64,000 nt of DNA from contig PBSL01000009.1 in assembly GCA_002726205.1 (NCBI GenBank), positions 1 through 64,000 on the forward strand. The letters run 5' to 3'. The stretch comes from Planctomycetaceae bacterium (GTDB lineage: Bacteria; Planctomycetota; Planctomycetia; Planctomycetales; Planctomycetaceae). Positions 8,024 to 15,517 of the stretch are shown in pieces. Below the pieces are notes generated by a model. The model was not told the origin of the DNA and did no database searches. It saw only the letters and a program-made list of their open reading frames with translations. Within the stretch, counting starts at the first letter, position 1. Each line of letters opens with the position of its first letter. Made by a program: the position numbers and the translations under genes.

Positions 8024-9519
8024 GGGGAGGCGACCGCGGCCAGTTCGGCCAGCCGATCGAGCGTGGGCAACGGGACGTGGCCCTCGCGGTACAACACGTT
8101 GTAGGCGCAGAACGGGACCACGTGTCCGCTGGGCAACACGTGGTGGATGCAGCACTTCATCACGCGACGGACATCAAAGTTGTAGGCATCCAGGAACGAC
8201 GTGATCGTGATCCTGAAGACGTCCTCGGGGTCGAGATCTTCGGCCAGTGCCCGTTGGAAAAACTCCAGCGGCAGCGAGTCGTCGCCGGCCGGCACGATCG
8301 GTTCATCGGTCAGCAGCGGCAGCTGAAGATCCGCGACAGGTGCCGACGACGAGGACGGTGTGCCGCAACCCTCGGGACCACAACAGCCCAGCCGACCAAG
8401 GTAGGTCTCGATCAACTCGCGTGCCCGCGGGCGGTTGAACGTGATGCCGTTGGCCAACAGGTCGGTGTTGTGCCTGGCATCGATGAAACGCAGCAGCGGG
8501 ATCGCCCGATCGCCGGAGCGGTAGGCGTAGCTGAGCGTGTGGCAGTTGGGATGAGCGCACGGCAGCGGCATGAAATCATCGGCTGTGAACAGGCCGTTCG
8601 TCTGCGATTCGATCAGCGAAACCACCTCGGGAAACGTGATCCGGTTTTCGATCATCTCGGGCAATACGTGTCGCCCACTGTAGGTCGCCGGCTGCAAGCT
8701 GATCCCGGTCACCCACGATCTCTTCAATCCGTATTCGACGATGGCTCCGAGCTCGTCCTCGTTGACGCCTGGTTGGACGGTCGTGACCAGGGTGGTCCGC
8801 AGGCCCAATGCTCCCAGGGCTTCGACGGCCAGCTGCTTTGTTTCGACCAACGCCTCGCCGCGAAGCGCCTCGTAGGTCGTGTCGCGGAAACCATCGAACT
8901 GCAGGTAGATTTCGAGTCGATGGCGGTAGGCGGCGACGGCCTCGAGGAATTTCGGGTCGTGGGCGAAACGGATGCCGTTGGTGTTGATCATCACGATGTC
9001 GATCGGCTGGCCGCAGGCGTAGTCGAGGATCTCGAGGAACTCGGGGTGGATCGTCGGTTCGCCGCCGGAGAGCTGCAGTACCTCGGGCCGGCCCTCGACC
9101 TCGACCAGTCGGTCGATCGCTTGCCGGCTCTCTTGCAGCGACAGGTGCCGACCTCCCGGCCCGCTGGATGCGTAGCACATCGGGCACGACAGGTTGCAGG
9201 AATCGGTCAACTCGACCAGTCCCACGCAGGTGTGTTGTTCGTGCTCGGTACACAGCCCGCATTCGTACGGGCAGCCCTTGCCGGTGGAGGTCACGCCGAC
9301 CTGTTGCGGGATCCTGCCGGGAACACTGAATTCAAGACGGTCGTAGCTGTTGACGTCATTGCAGATGAAATCTTCGCGTGAACCGTGGGTCGGACAGTGC
9401 TTGCGGAAATACACGCGGCCACCCCGCTCGATGATCTTCGCCGGCACCAGCGACAGGCACTCCGGGCAAAGGCTCTGTGTCATCCCGAGAAAGGTGTGGT
9501 CGCGAAATGTCGTGGACAT
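8020..9519 (-). CDS. Radical SAM enzyme resembling tetraether/membrane-spanning lipid synthase (Tes/MJ0619-like)
   Basis: A 499-residue iron-sulfur enzyme. The N-terminal part has a CPECL pair (Cys18/21) and HCPTHG (Cys42), like a rubredoxin-type site. CPYECGLC follows (Cys83/87/90), then the radical SAM triad CNLSCPMC (Cys108/112/115) and the GGEP motif. More cysteines lie in the C-terminal half (CAHPNC and CCGPEGCG) and near the end. This order, including the LCTEHEQHT stretch after the second cluster, matches archaeal Tes proteins, which join lipid tails in the membrane, and bacterial relatives proposed to make membrane-spanning lipids. The assignment is by motif memory, not a search. The stop overlaps the start of the Lgt-like gene (ATGA). 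A substrate other than lipids is possible. Confidence 0.8.
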   Translation of the reverse strand: MSTTFRDHTFLGMTQSLCPECLSLVPAKIIERGGRVYFRKHCPTHGSREDFICNDVNSYDRLEFSVPGRIPQQVGVTSTGKGCPYECGLCTEHEQHTCVGLVELTDSCNLSCPMCYASSGPGGRHLSLQESRQAIDRLVEVEGRPEVLQLSGGEPTIHPEFLEILDYACGQPIDIVMINTNGIRFAHDPKFLEAVAAYRHRLEIYLQFDGFRDTTYEALRGEALVETKQLAVEALGALGLRTTLVTTVQPGVNEDELGAIVEYGLKRSWVTGISLQPATYSGRHVLPEMIENRITFPEVVSLIESQTNGLFTADDFMPLPCAHPNCHTLSYAYRSGDRAIPLLRFIDARHNTDLLANGITFNRPRARELIETYLGRLGCCGPEGCGTPSSSSAPVADLQLPLLTDEPIVPAGDDSLPLEFFQRALAEDLDPEDVFRITITSFLDAYNFDVRRVMKCCIHHVLPSGHVVPFCAYNVLYREGHVPLPTLDRLAELAAVASP

Positions 9520-9564
9520 GGCGGGTTGGTCCGGCAGGGAGTCAGTGAGCGGTTGGGCTCGGCT

Positions 9565-9819
9565 CTAGAAACGAAACAGTATCGAGCAGCCGATGAAGAA
9601 CGCGGCAACGGCGGCCAGCAACACCACGGCGGCACAACCGACGCCGGTCAGCCCCCGCGCCCAGCCACTGCCGCCCGAGGTCGCCGAGACGCTCCACTGG
9701 GGATCGACCGAATCCAGGAGATTGCCGCAGTTGGTACAGGAGGTCGAGTCCAGCGAGGTCTGGGATCCGCAATGCGGGCAGGCAATGGTCATGTCGCCGC
9801 CATCGGGCGAGTCAGGCAT
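9565..9819 (-). CDS. Small zinc-ribbon protein with C-terminal membrane anchor
   Basis: An 84-residue protein. Two CxxC knuckles (CPHCG at about 14-18 and CTNCG at 28-32) form a zinc ribbon of the kind found in many short planctomycete proteins. A linker follows, then one transmembrane helix (about 60-80) ending in LFRF. The ATG at 9819 was chosen because the open frame continues upstream only as the antisense of the divergent dehydrogenase gene. It lies between the radical SAM gene and that dehydrogenase, on the radical SAM strand. Function unknown. Confidence 0.75.
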   Translation of the reverse strand: MPDSPDGGDMTIACPHCGSQTSLDSTSCTNCGNLLDSVDPQWSVSATSGGSGWARGLTGVGCAAVVLLAAVAAFFIGCSILFRF

Positions 9820-10029
9820 ATCAACATCTCCGACGTCGAAGTTGCCGTGATTGTGCGGTTGATCAGCGGGCGACGGCAAGACCGAATCGGTGGGAAGTTG
9901 GGGCCCGTCCCACCTCGGCTGAGGCAGTTGCAAACGGCCTGGTGAATTCGTAGAACAGAAATCCGGTTGCGTTGGACGGTCTCGCTGGCAGGTCGTCCCG
10001 GTTCCCTGGTTTTGCTGCGGTTGTCCACG

Positions 10030-11025
10030 ATGCCCACTGTCTTGATTACCCCCGAGGCTCTTCTCGAACAGCCCGGCCCCCATGTCGACCGCCTGGTCGG
10101 AGCGGGTTTCGAGGTCCGTTATCCGCAGGACAGGTCTTTCACCCGGGGCCATTTCGGGACCGACGAGACGATAGCCCAGTTCGAAGGCATCGATGCGGTG
10201 TTGGCCGGTGGGGAACGGTTGACCGAGGCGGTCCTGGAAGGGTGTCCAGGATTGCGTTCGATTGCCCGCTGTGGAGTGGGCTTTGACCGTGTCGACATTC
10301 CCGCGGCGACCCGATTGGGCCGCGTCGTCACGATCACACCAACGGCCAATCACGCGGCGGTGGCCGAGCAGGCGATCGCGTTGATGTTTGCGGCAGCCAA
10401 GCGTGTGGTTCCTCACGATCGGCTGGTCCGTTCCGGCGGCTGGTCCACCGAACCGATGCAGCCGATTCGAGGTCGCACGCTGGGGATCTTCGGGCTGGGT
10501 CGCATCGGTCGTAGCATGGCGACGCGGTGTGCGTCGCTGGGCATGACGGTGATCGCAACCGAGAAGTATCCCGACGAGTCGTTCTGCACCGAGCAGGGGA
10601 TCGAACTGGTCGATTTCGACACGCTGCTGGCCGGAAGCGACTACCTCAGTATTCACTGCCCGATCAACGATGAAACCCGGGGAGTGTTCGATGCCGGCGC
10701 GTTGGCCCGGATGAAACCCGGCAGCGTGTTGATCAACACGGCACGGGGTGGGATCATCGTGGAAAGTGACCTGCTCGTCGCGTTGCAGGACGGGCCACTT
10801 TCGGCCGCCGGGCTGGATGTCTTTGAACAGGAACCCGCTGGAGCCGACAACCCGTTGTTTGCTCTGGAAAATATCGTTGTCAGCCCGCACCTGGCCGGTG
10901 CGGATGTGACCAGCCTGCAGGACATGGCCAACGAGGCGGCCGACTGTATTGCCACACTCTACGAGGGCAACTGGCCCGAGGCGGCCGTGGTCAATCCTGA
11001 TGTTCGAGCAAACTGGTCCTGGTAG
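10030..11025 (+). CDS. D-isomer-specific 2-hydroxyacid dehydrogenase (phosphoglycerate dehydrogenase-like)
   Basis: Cytosolic NAD-dependent oxidoreductase of 331 residues. The Rossmann signature GIFGLGRIGRSMATRCASLG lies mid-protein. The substrate/NAD loop INTARGGII supplies the catalytic Arg, and SPHLAGAD supplies the catalytic His. The N-terminal catalytic domain contains the RCGVGFDRVDIPAATRLG segment typical of SerA-type enzymes. There is no C-terminal ACT domain, so this is a short form. It may oxidise 3-phosphoglycerate or another 2-hydroxyacid. The ATG at 10030 gives the standard MPTVLIT beta-strand start. The zinc-ribbon and aldolase genes follow closely on the same strand. Confidence 0.9.
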   Translation: MPTVLITPEALLEQPGPHVDRLVGAGFEVRYPQDRSFTRGHFGTDETIAQFEGIDAVLAGGERLTEAVLEGCPGLRSIARCGVGFDRVDIPAATRLGRVVTITPTANHAAVAEQAIALMFAAAKRVVPHDRLVRSGGWSTEPMQPIRGRTLGIFGLGRIGRSMATRCASLGMTVIATEKYPDESFCTEQGIELVDFDTLLAGSDYLSIHCPINDETRGVFDAGALARMKPGSVLINTARGGIIVESDLLVALQDGPLSAAGLDVFEQEPAGADNPLFALENIVVSPHLAGADVTSLQDMANEAADCIATLYEGNWPEAAVVNPDVRANWSW

Positions 11026-11076
11026 CCACCACTGTTGACCGTTTCCCTTTCCGTTCTCGAATCCGAGCCATCCCCC

Positions 11077-11472
11077 ATGTCGGTAGAAACCGTTTCCCTG
11101 GTTGCCGATCTGCACACCGTTCGCTGTGGCGGGTGCAAGGTCGCCGTTGAAGATCCCATGGCCGTGAGTTGTTCGGTCTGCGGGTCCACGTTCGGCAACG
11201 TCACGTCGATCCACGTGGGCCTGGCTGCTCGTCTGAACGTGCAGCGCGATGGAATTGTGTCGGCAGCCGGCGAGGGGGAGGAAATGGTGGCGGTGCCCCG
11301 CAGCGTGCTGGCGGAATTGGCCGCTGCCCTGGCCGAAGTCGATGGTGCTGACAAGCTGGCGGCGGCGGCGGGTGTTCTGGCCGAATCGTCACCGACTGTG
11401 TCTGCAGAGAAGGTGGCTGACGAGGCTGTCAAAGCGGGCGCGAGTGCCCGGGAGGTTGGATCCCTTGCCTGA
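11077..11472 (+). CDS. Small zinc-ribbon hypothetical protein
   Basis: A 131-residue protein, not recognised as a named family. Two Cys pairs (CGGC at 17-20 and CSVC at 32-35) suggest a zinc-binding knuckle near the N-terminus. The rest is Ala/Glu/Val-rich and probably helical, with no membrane segment or signal peptide. The ATG at 11077 was preferred to an in-frame ATG at 11035, which would add a serine-rich leader. The last eight bases overlap the TTG start of the aldolase gene. Confidence 0.6.
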   Translation: MSVETVSLVADLHTVRCGGCKVAVEDPMAVSCSVCGSTFGNVTSIHVGLAARLNVQRDGIVSAAGEGEEMVAVPRSVLAELAAALAEVDGADKLAAAAGVLAESSPTVSAEKVADEAVKAGASAREVGSLA

Positions 11473-12238
11473 GTTCAAGAATCCCGTCAAGGAACGTCTC
11501 GCGGCCGGTCAAGCCGCCTGGGGTGTTGCGCTTCCCGACAGTTCCGACCTGCTCGCCAAGATGTCAGTCGATACCGGCGTCGAGTTTCTCTGGATTGACC
11601 TGGAACACCGGCCCTATGGACCCAACGAGATTCGCTGGGCGCCGGTAATCTGTCGTCAGGTTGGTGCGTCTGCGATGGTCCGTGTTCCCGGGCTCGATGC
11701 CCTGTGGATCAAGAAGGCGCTCGACATCGGTGCCAGCACGATCATGGTGCCGCAGGTCGACACGGCCGATCAGGCGCGACGGGCCGTCGAATACTGCAAG
11801 TACCCGCCGGAAGGTTCACGGGGCGTTTCGCCTTTGTGGACCCTGCTGATGAACGTTGACTGGACCGATTACCTGCCGGCCGCAAACGAGGAAACGGCCG
11901 TGGTTGTCCAGATCGAGTCGCCCCAGGGGCTGGAGAACATCGACGAGATTGCCCAGGTCGAAGGTGTCGACGTGGTCTTTGCCGGTCCGCAGGACATCGC
12001 CGCGTCGCTGGGCGTGATCGGTCAGCCGGGTCATCCCGATGTCGTCAAGATACTCGAGGAGTTCCCGGCCCGGGTTGGTCAGTTCGGCAAACCGGCCGGA
12101 ATTACCGACGGCGGCTACGACAAGTCGGCTCACTGGTACGATTGCGGCTACCGCTTCATCAACATCGGTACGATTGCTCACATGGGGACCCAGGGAGTCA
12201 GCGAGGCGTTGTCGAAGTTGCGGGAGCGAGAGACCTAG
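11465..12238 (+). CDS. HpcH/HpaI-family aldolase
   Basis: Metal-dependent class II aldolase of the 4-hydroxy-2-oxovalerate/2-keto-3-deoxy-L-rhamnonate type, 257 residues, cytosolic TIM barrel. Visible family residues include the His in WIDLEHRPYG, the Arg in MVRVPG, the metal-ligand Glu in VVVQIESPQGLENID and the Asp in VVFAGPQDIAASLG. The start is a TTG at 11465 preceded by GGGAGG about ten bases upstream; no ATG start fits the family length. Upstream in-frame codons belong to the antisense-like frame of the zinc-ribbon gene. Pathway unknown; the neighbouring 2-hydroxyacid dehydrogenase could act on a related keto or hydroxy acid, but that is inference. Confidence 0.88.
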   Translation: MPEFKNPVKERLAAGQAAWGVALPDSSDLLAKMSVDTGVEFLWIDLEHRPYGPNEIRWAPVICRQVGASAMVRVPGLDALWIKKALDIGASTIMVPQVDTADQARRAVEYCKYPPEGSRGVSPLWTLLMNVDWTDYLPAANEETAVVVQIESPQGLENIDEIAQVEGVDVVFAGPQDIAASLGVIGQPGHPDVVKILEEFPARVGQFGKPAGITDGGYDKSAHWYDCGYRFINIGTIAHMGTQGVSEALSKLRERET

Positions 12239-12294
12239 TCGCCACCCGATCGTCTCGACCGATCGTCGGCGGTTCGCTACCATGGCCGCCCGCC

Positions 12295-14097
12295 ATGGAT
12301 CCGACCCGCATCCGCAATTTTTCGATCGTCGCCCACATCGACCACGGCAAGAGCACGCTGGCCGACCAGTTATTGCTCCAGACCGGGGCGATCACCCAAC
12401 GCGAGTTCCGCGAGCAGATTCTCGACGATCTCGACATCGAGCGGGACCGGGGGATCACCATCAAGGCTCGCACCGTGGCTCTCTCGCACCAGTGGCAGGG
12501 AGTCGATTACGAGCTGAACCTGATCGACACGCCCGGGCACGTGGACTTCCACTACGAGGTATCTCGGAGCCTGGCAGCCTGCGAGGGCGCGCTCCTGCTG
12601 GTCGACGCGTTCCAGGGTGTCCAGGCCCAGACGGTTGCCAATGCCTATGCGTCCATCGAAGCGAATCTCGAGATCATCCCGGTAGTCAACAAGATTGACC
12701 TGCCGGTCACGCGTGTCGAAGAAGTGCTGGCCGAGATCGAGACGGTGCTGGGACTGGATTCCGAGGAGACGCTGCTGGTCAGCGCCAAGGCCGGTCTCGG
12801 GATCGAGGATGTCTTCGAGGCGATTCTCGAGAGGATTCCGCCTCCGCCGGGACAAGCCGACAACCCGTTGCAGGCCCTGGTCATTGACAGCAAGTACGAC
12901 AGCTACCGCGGAGTGATCATCTATCTCCGCGTGATGGAAGGAACGATCCGCACCGGAGAAAAAATCCATTTCATGCGGGCCGGAACCGAACACGAGGTCC
13001 TGGAACTGGGCCAGTTCAGGCCGGCGATGACGGAATGCTCGTCACTGGGACCCGGTCAGGTCGGTTACCTGGTTACCCGGATCAAGGAACTGGGGGCAGT
13101 CCATGTCGGGGAGACCGTAACCGGAGTAAGCCGGCCCGCCGAGGAACCTCTGGCCGGTTACCAGGAACCACAGCAGATGGTCTTCTGCGGCATGTATCCG
13201 ACCCAGGCAACCGATTTCGAGACGCTGCGGGAGGAACTGCAGAAGTTGAGCCTGAACGACTCGAGCTTCACGTTCCAACCGGAGACCAGTGAAGCACTGG
13301 GATTCGGCTACCGTTGCGGGTTCCTCGGGATGCTGCACATGGAGATCATCCAGCAGCGGCTCGAGGGTGAGGCGGGGATCGAATTGGTGCAGACGGCACC
13401 CAACGTGACCTACCAGGTGCTGTTGAAGACCGGAGACGTCATCCGCGTGGACAACCCGCAGGAGTTGCCCGACAGCGGTACGATCGACGAGTTGCGGGAA
13501 CCGGTGGCGCGGGCGACGTTCATCATTCCGGCCGAGAAGATCGGTGCGATCATGACGCTCTGCGAGGACCGACGCGGGCAGTACAAGAGCACCGAGTATC
13601 TCGGGCCCGAACGGGCCCAGATCGTCTACGAGATGCCCCTGGCCGAGATCGTCTACGATCTGCACGACAGGTTGAAGAGCGTCACGCGGGGTTACGGGAC
13701 ACTCGACTACGAAACACTCGGGTTTCATGCCGCGAACCTGGTCCGGCTGGATGTCCTGGTCAAGGGACGTCGCGTCGATGCGCTCTCGACCATCGTGCAC
13801 CGCTCCCAGGCCGACCGTCGTGGTCGATCACTCGTCAGGCGGTTGAAGGAGGAGATTGCCAAGCACCAGTTCGAGATTCCTCTCCAGGCGGCCATCGGGA
13901 CCCGGGTGATTGCCCGCGAGACGATTCCGGCCATGAAAAAGAACGTGACGGCGAAGTGCTATGGCGGAGATATCACACGAAAGCGGAAGTTGTGGGCCAA
14001 CCAGCGAGCGGGTAAGAAGCGGATGAAGCAGTTCGGTGAAGTCGAGATTCCCCAGAAGGCCTTCCTGTCGGTCCTGGACACCAGTGGAGACCACTAG
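12295..14097 (+). CDS. lepA: Elongation factor 4 (LepA GTPase)
   Basis: Translational GTPase of 600 residues, the usual LepA length. It has G1 AHIDHGKSTLADQ, the switch region DRGITIKARTVAL, G3 DTPGHVDF and G4 NKIDLP. The characteristic LepA C-terminal domain is present: LVKGRRVDALSTIVHR, AKCYGGDITRKRKLW and the KKRMKQFG stretch near the end. LepA acts on ribosomes in stalled or mistranslocated states. The ATG at 12295 was chosen because the family begins with an Ile-Arg-Asn-Phe-Ser-Ile strand. The next gene begins immediately after the stop (TAG-ATG). It encodes a signal peptidase, the same order as lepA-lepB in E. coli. Confidence 0.97.
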   Translation: MDPTRIRNFSIVAHIDHGKSTLADQLLLQTGAITQREFREQILDDLDIERDRGITIKARTVALSHQWQGVDYELNLIDTPGHVDFHYEVSRSLAACEGALLLVDAFQGVQAQTVANAYASIEANLEIIPVVNKIDLPVTRVEEVLAEIETVLGLDSEETLLVSAKAGLGIEDVFEAILERIPPPPGQADNPLQALVIDSKYDSYRGVIIYLRVMEGTIRTGEKIHFMRAGTEHEVLELGQFRPAMTECSSLGPGQVGYLVTRIKELGAVHVGETVTGVSRPAEEPLAGYQEPQQMVFCGMYPTQATDFETLREELQKLSLNDSSFTFQPETSEALGFGYRCGFLGMLHMEIIQQRLEGEAGIELVQTAPNVTYQVLLKTGDVIRVDNPQELPDSGTIDELREPVARATFIIPAEKIGAIMTLCEDRRGQYKSTEYLGPERAQIVYEMPLAEIVYDLHDRLKSVTRGYGTLDYETLGFHAANLVRLDVLVKGRRVDALSTIVHRSQADRRGRSLVRRLKEEIAKHQFEIPLQAAIGTRVIARETIPAMKKNVTAKCYGGDITRKRKLWANQRAGKKRMKQFGEVEIPQKAFLSVLDTSGDH

Positions 14098-15465
14098 ATG
14101 GCGCGGGGTGGCAGTGCGGTGCGGGGTTTGGCCGAGTTGGTCACCTGTATTGCGATCGCGGTCACGTTGCTGAAGGGGTTCCTGGTGGAGGGATTCCTGA
14201 TCTCGACGGGATCGATGGCCCCGCAACTGCTCGGTTTCCACAAGCGGGTCACCTGCCCCGAATGCGGGTTTGAGTTTGCCCGGGGAGTCAACGTGGACGA
14301 TCCCGCCTCACGGTCCCCGCTGGCCACCTGCATCAACTGCGGCCAAACCGGCATCGCCATCACCGGTGTCCCCCGCAACGAGGGGGACCAGTTGCTGGTC
14401 CACAAGTTGCCGTGGGTGTTCTCGCAGGTGAAGCGATGGGAGCCGATCGTGTTTCGGCGACCGGGACGGGCGACGATGGCTTTCGTGAAGCGGGTGATCG
14501 GTTTGCCGGGCGAGTCGGTGCAGATCAGAGGTGGCGATGTCCACGTCGATGGTCGGTTGTGTCGAAAAACACTCGCCCAACAACGCGCCACCCGCGTTCC
14601 AGTCTACGACGACCGGTTTCGGCCGGCTGGCGGTTCCACCCGCTGGACCCTGGGCCGGGGGTGGTCGGATACCCGGGGCCGTTTTCGTTTCAAGCCGACG
14701 CAGGCGGCGACCAGTTGGCTCGAATACCACCACCTTGACGTTGACCAGCCCGGACCGGTCCGGGATCGGTACCCGTACAATCCACGAGAACCCAGGTCCC
14801 GAACCCACCGGGTTCGGGATCTGATGCTGACGCTGCGTGCGGTCGAATCGGTCGGGTCGAACCGGCCGGGCCGATTGAGGATTGAACTCGACAGTGCGAC
14901 ACACCGGGTGGCGTGGGTTCGCGACCTTGGCCGGGGTCGGCAGTGGCTGGAAATCGACGGACGCAAGGGGGCCCCCGTCGGGTTGACCGGCGGCACCGCC
15001 GAGAAGTCTCGCGTACTGGAATTCTCGACCGTCGACCAAACGCTGCAGGCCACCGCCGACGGTCGCCAGGTGTTTCCGGCCTACCCGTTAGATACCGGGA
15101 AACAGCCTGCGGTCGAGGACGCGTCGGGTCTGGAGAGGCCGTTGTTGAGGCTGGGCGCTGCCGGAGGGGTGTTGTCGATCACCGGTATCCGCATCGACCG
15201 CGATGTCTTCTATCGTGGGAGTCCCCGGCAGAATGCGACCGGTACACCCTGGAAGCTGGGGCCGAACGAGTACTTCATGCTGGGGGACAACAGCCCGGTT
15301 TCACTCGACAGCCGTTCGTGGTCGATTCCCGCCGTGCCCGCTCGACTGATCATCGGACGGCCCCTGCTGTTGCACCTGCCGTCACGTCAATGGGAGTTGA
15401 GGATCGGGAATTCGTCCCGATACATCCGCATTCCCGACCTCGGTCGAATCCGGTATATTCGCTGA
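14098..15465 (+). CDS. lepB: Signal peptidase I, large form with zinc finger (first copy)
   Basis: Membrane-bound S26 protease that removes signal peptides. A single N-terminal membrane helix (about residues 11-30) is followed by the catalytic serine box STGSMAP (Ser39) and the catalytic lysine in FVKRVIGLPGE (Lys131). The C-terminal box MLGDNSP completes the fold. Two insertions make it 455 residues, against about 320 in E. coli. One is a CxxC..CxxC zinc finger (about 53-83) between the Ser and Lys boxes. The other is a roughly 220-residue segment between the Lys box and the C-terminal box. It directly abuts lepA. A second, still larger paralogue follows 52 bases downstream, with a TATATT sequence between them at 15454-15459. 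Confidence 0.9.
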   Translation: MARGGSAVRGLAELVTCIAIAVTLLKGFLVEGFLISTGSMAPQLLGFHKRVTCPECGFEFARGVNVDDPASRSPLATCINCGQTGIAITGVPRNEGDQLLVHKLPWVFSQVKRWEPIVFRRPGRATMAFVKRVIGLPGESVQIRGGDVHVDGRLCRKTLAQQRATRVPVYDDRFRPAGGSTRWTLGRGWSDTRGRFRFKPTQAATSWLEYHHLDVDQPGPVRDRYPYNPREPRSRTHRVRDLMLTLRAVESVGSNRPGRLRIELDSATHRVAWVRDLGRGRQWLEIDGRKGAPVGLTGGTAEKSRVLEFSTVDQTLQATADGRQVFPAYPLDTGKQPAVEDASGLERPLLRLGAAGGVLSITGIRIDRDVFYRGSPRQNATGTPWKLGPNEYFMLGDNSPVSLDSRSWSIPAVPARLIIGRPLLLHLPSRQWELRIGNSSRYIRIPDLGRIRYIR

Positions 15466-15517
15466 TTCCTTCACCCGTGGTCTTGCCGCAGGCCCCCGTG
15501 CCCGGCGGAGACGCTTC

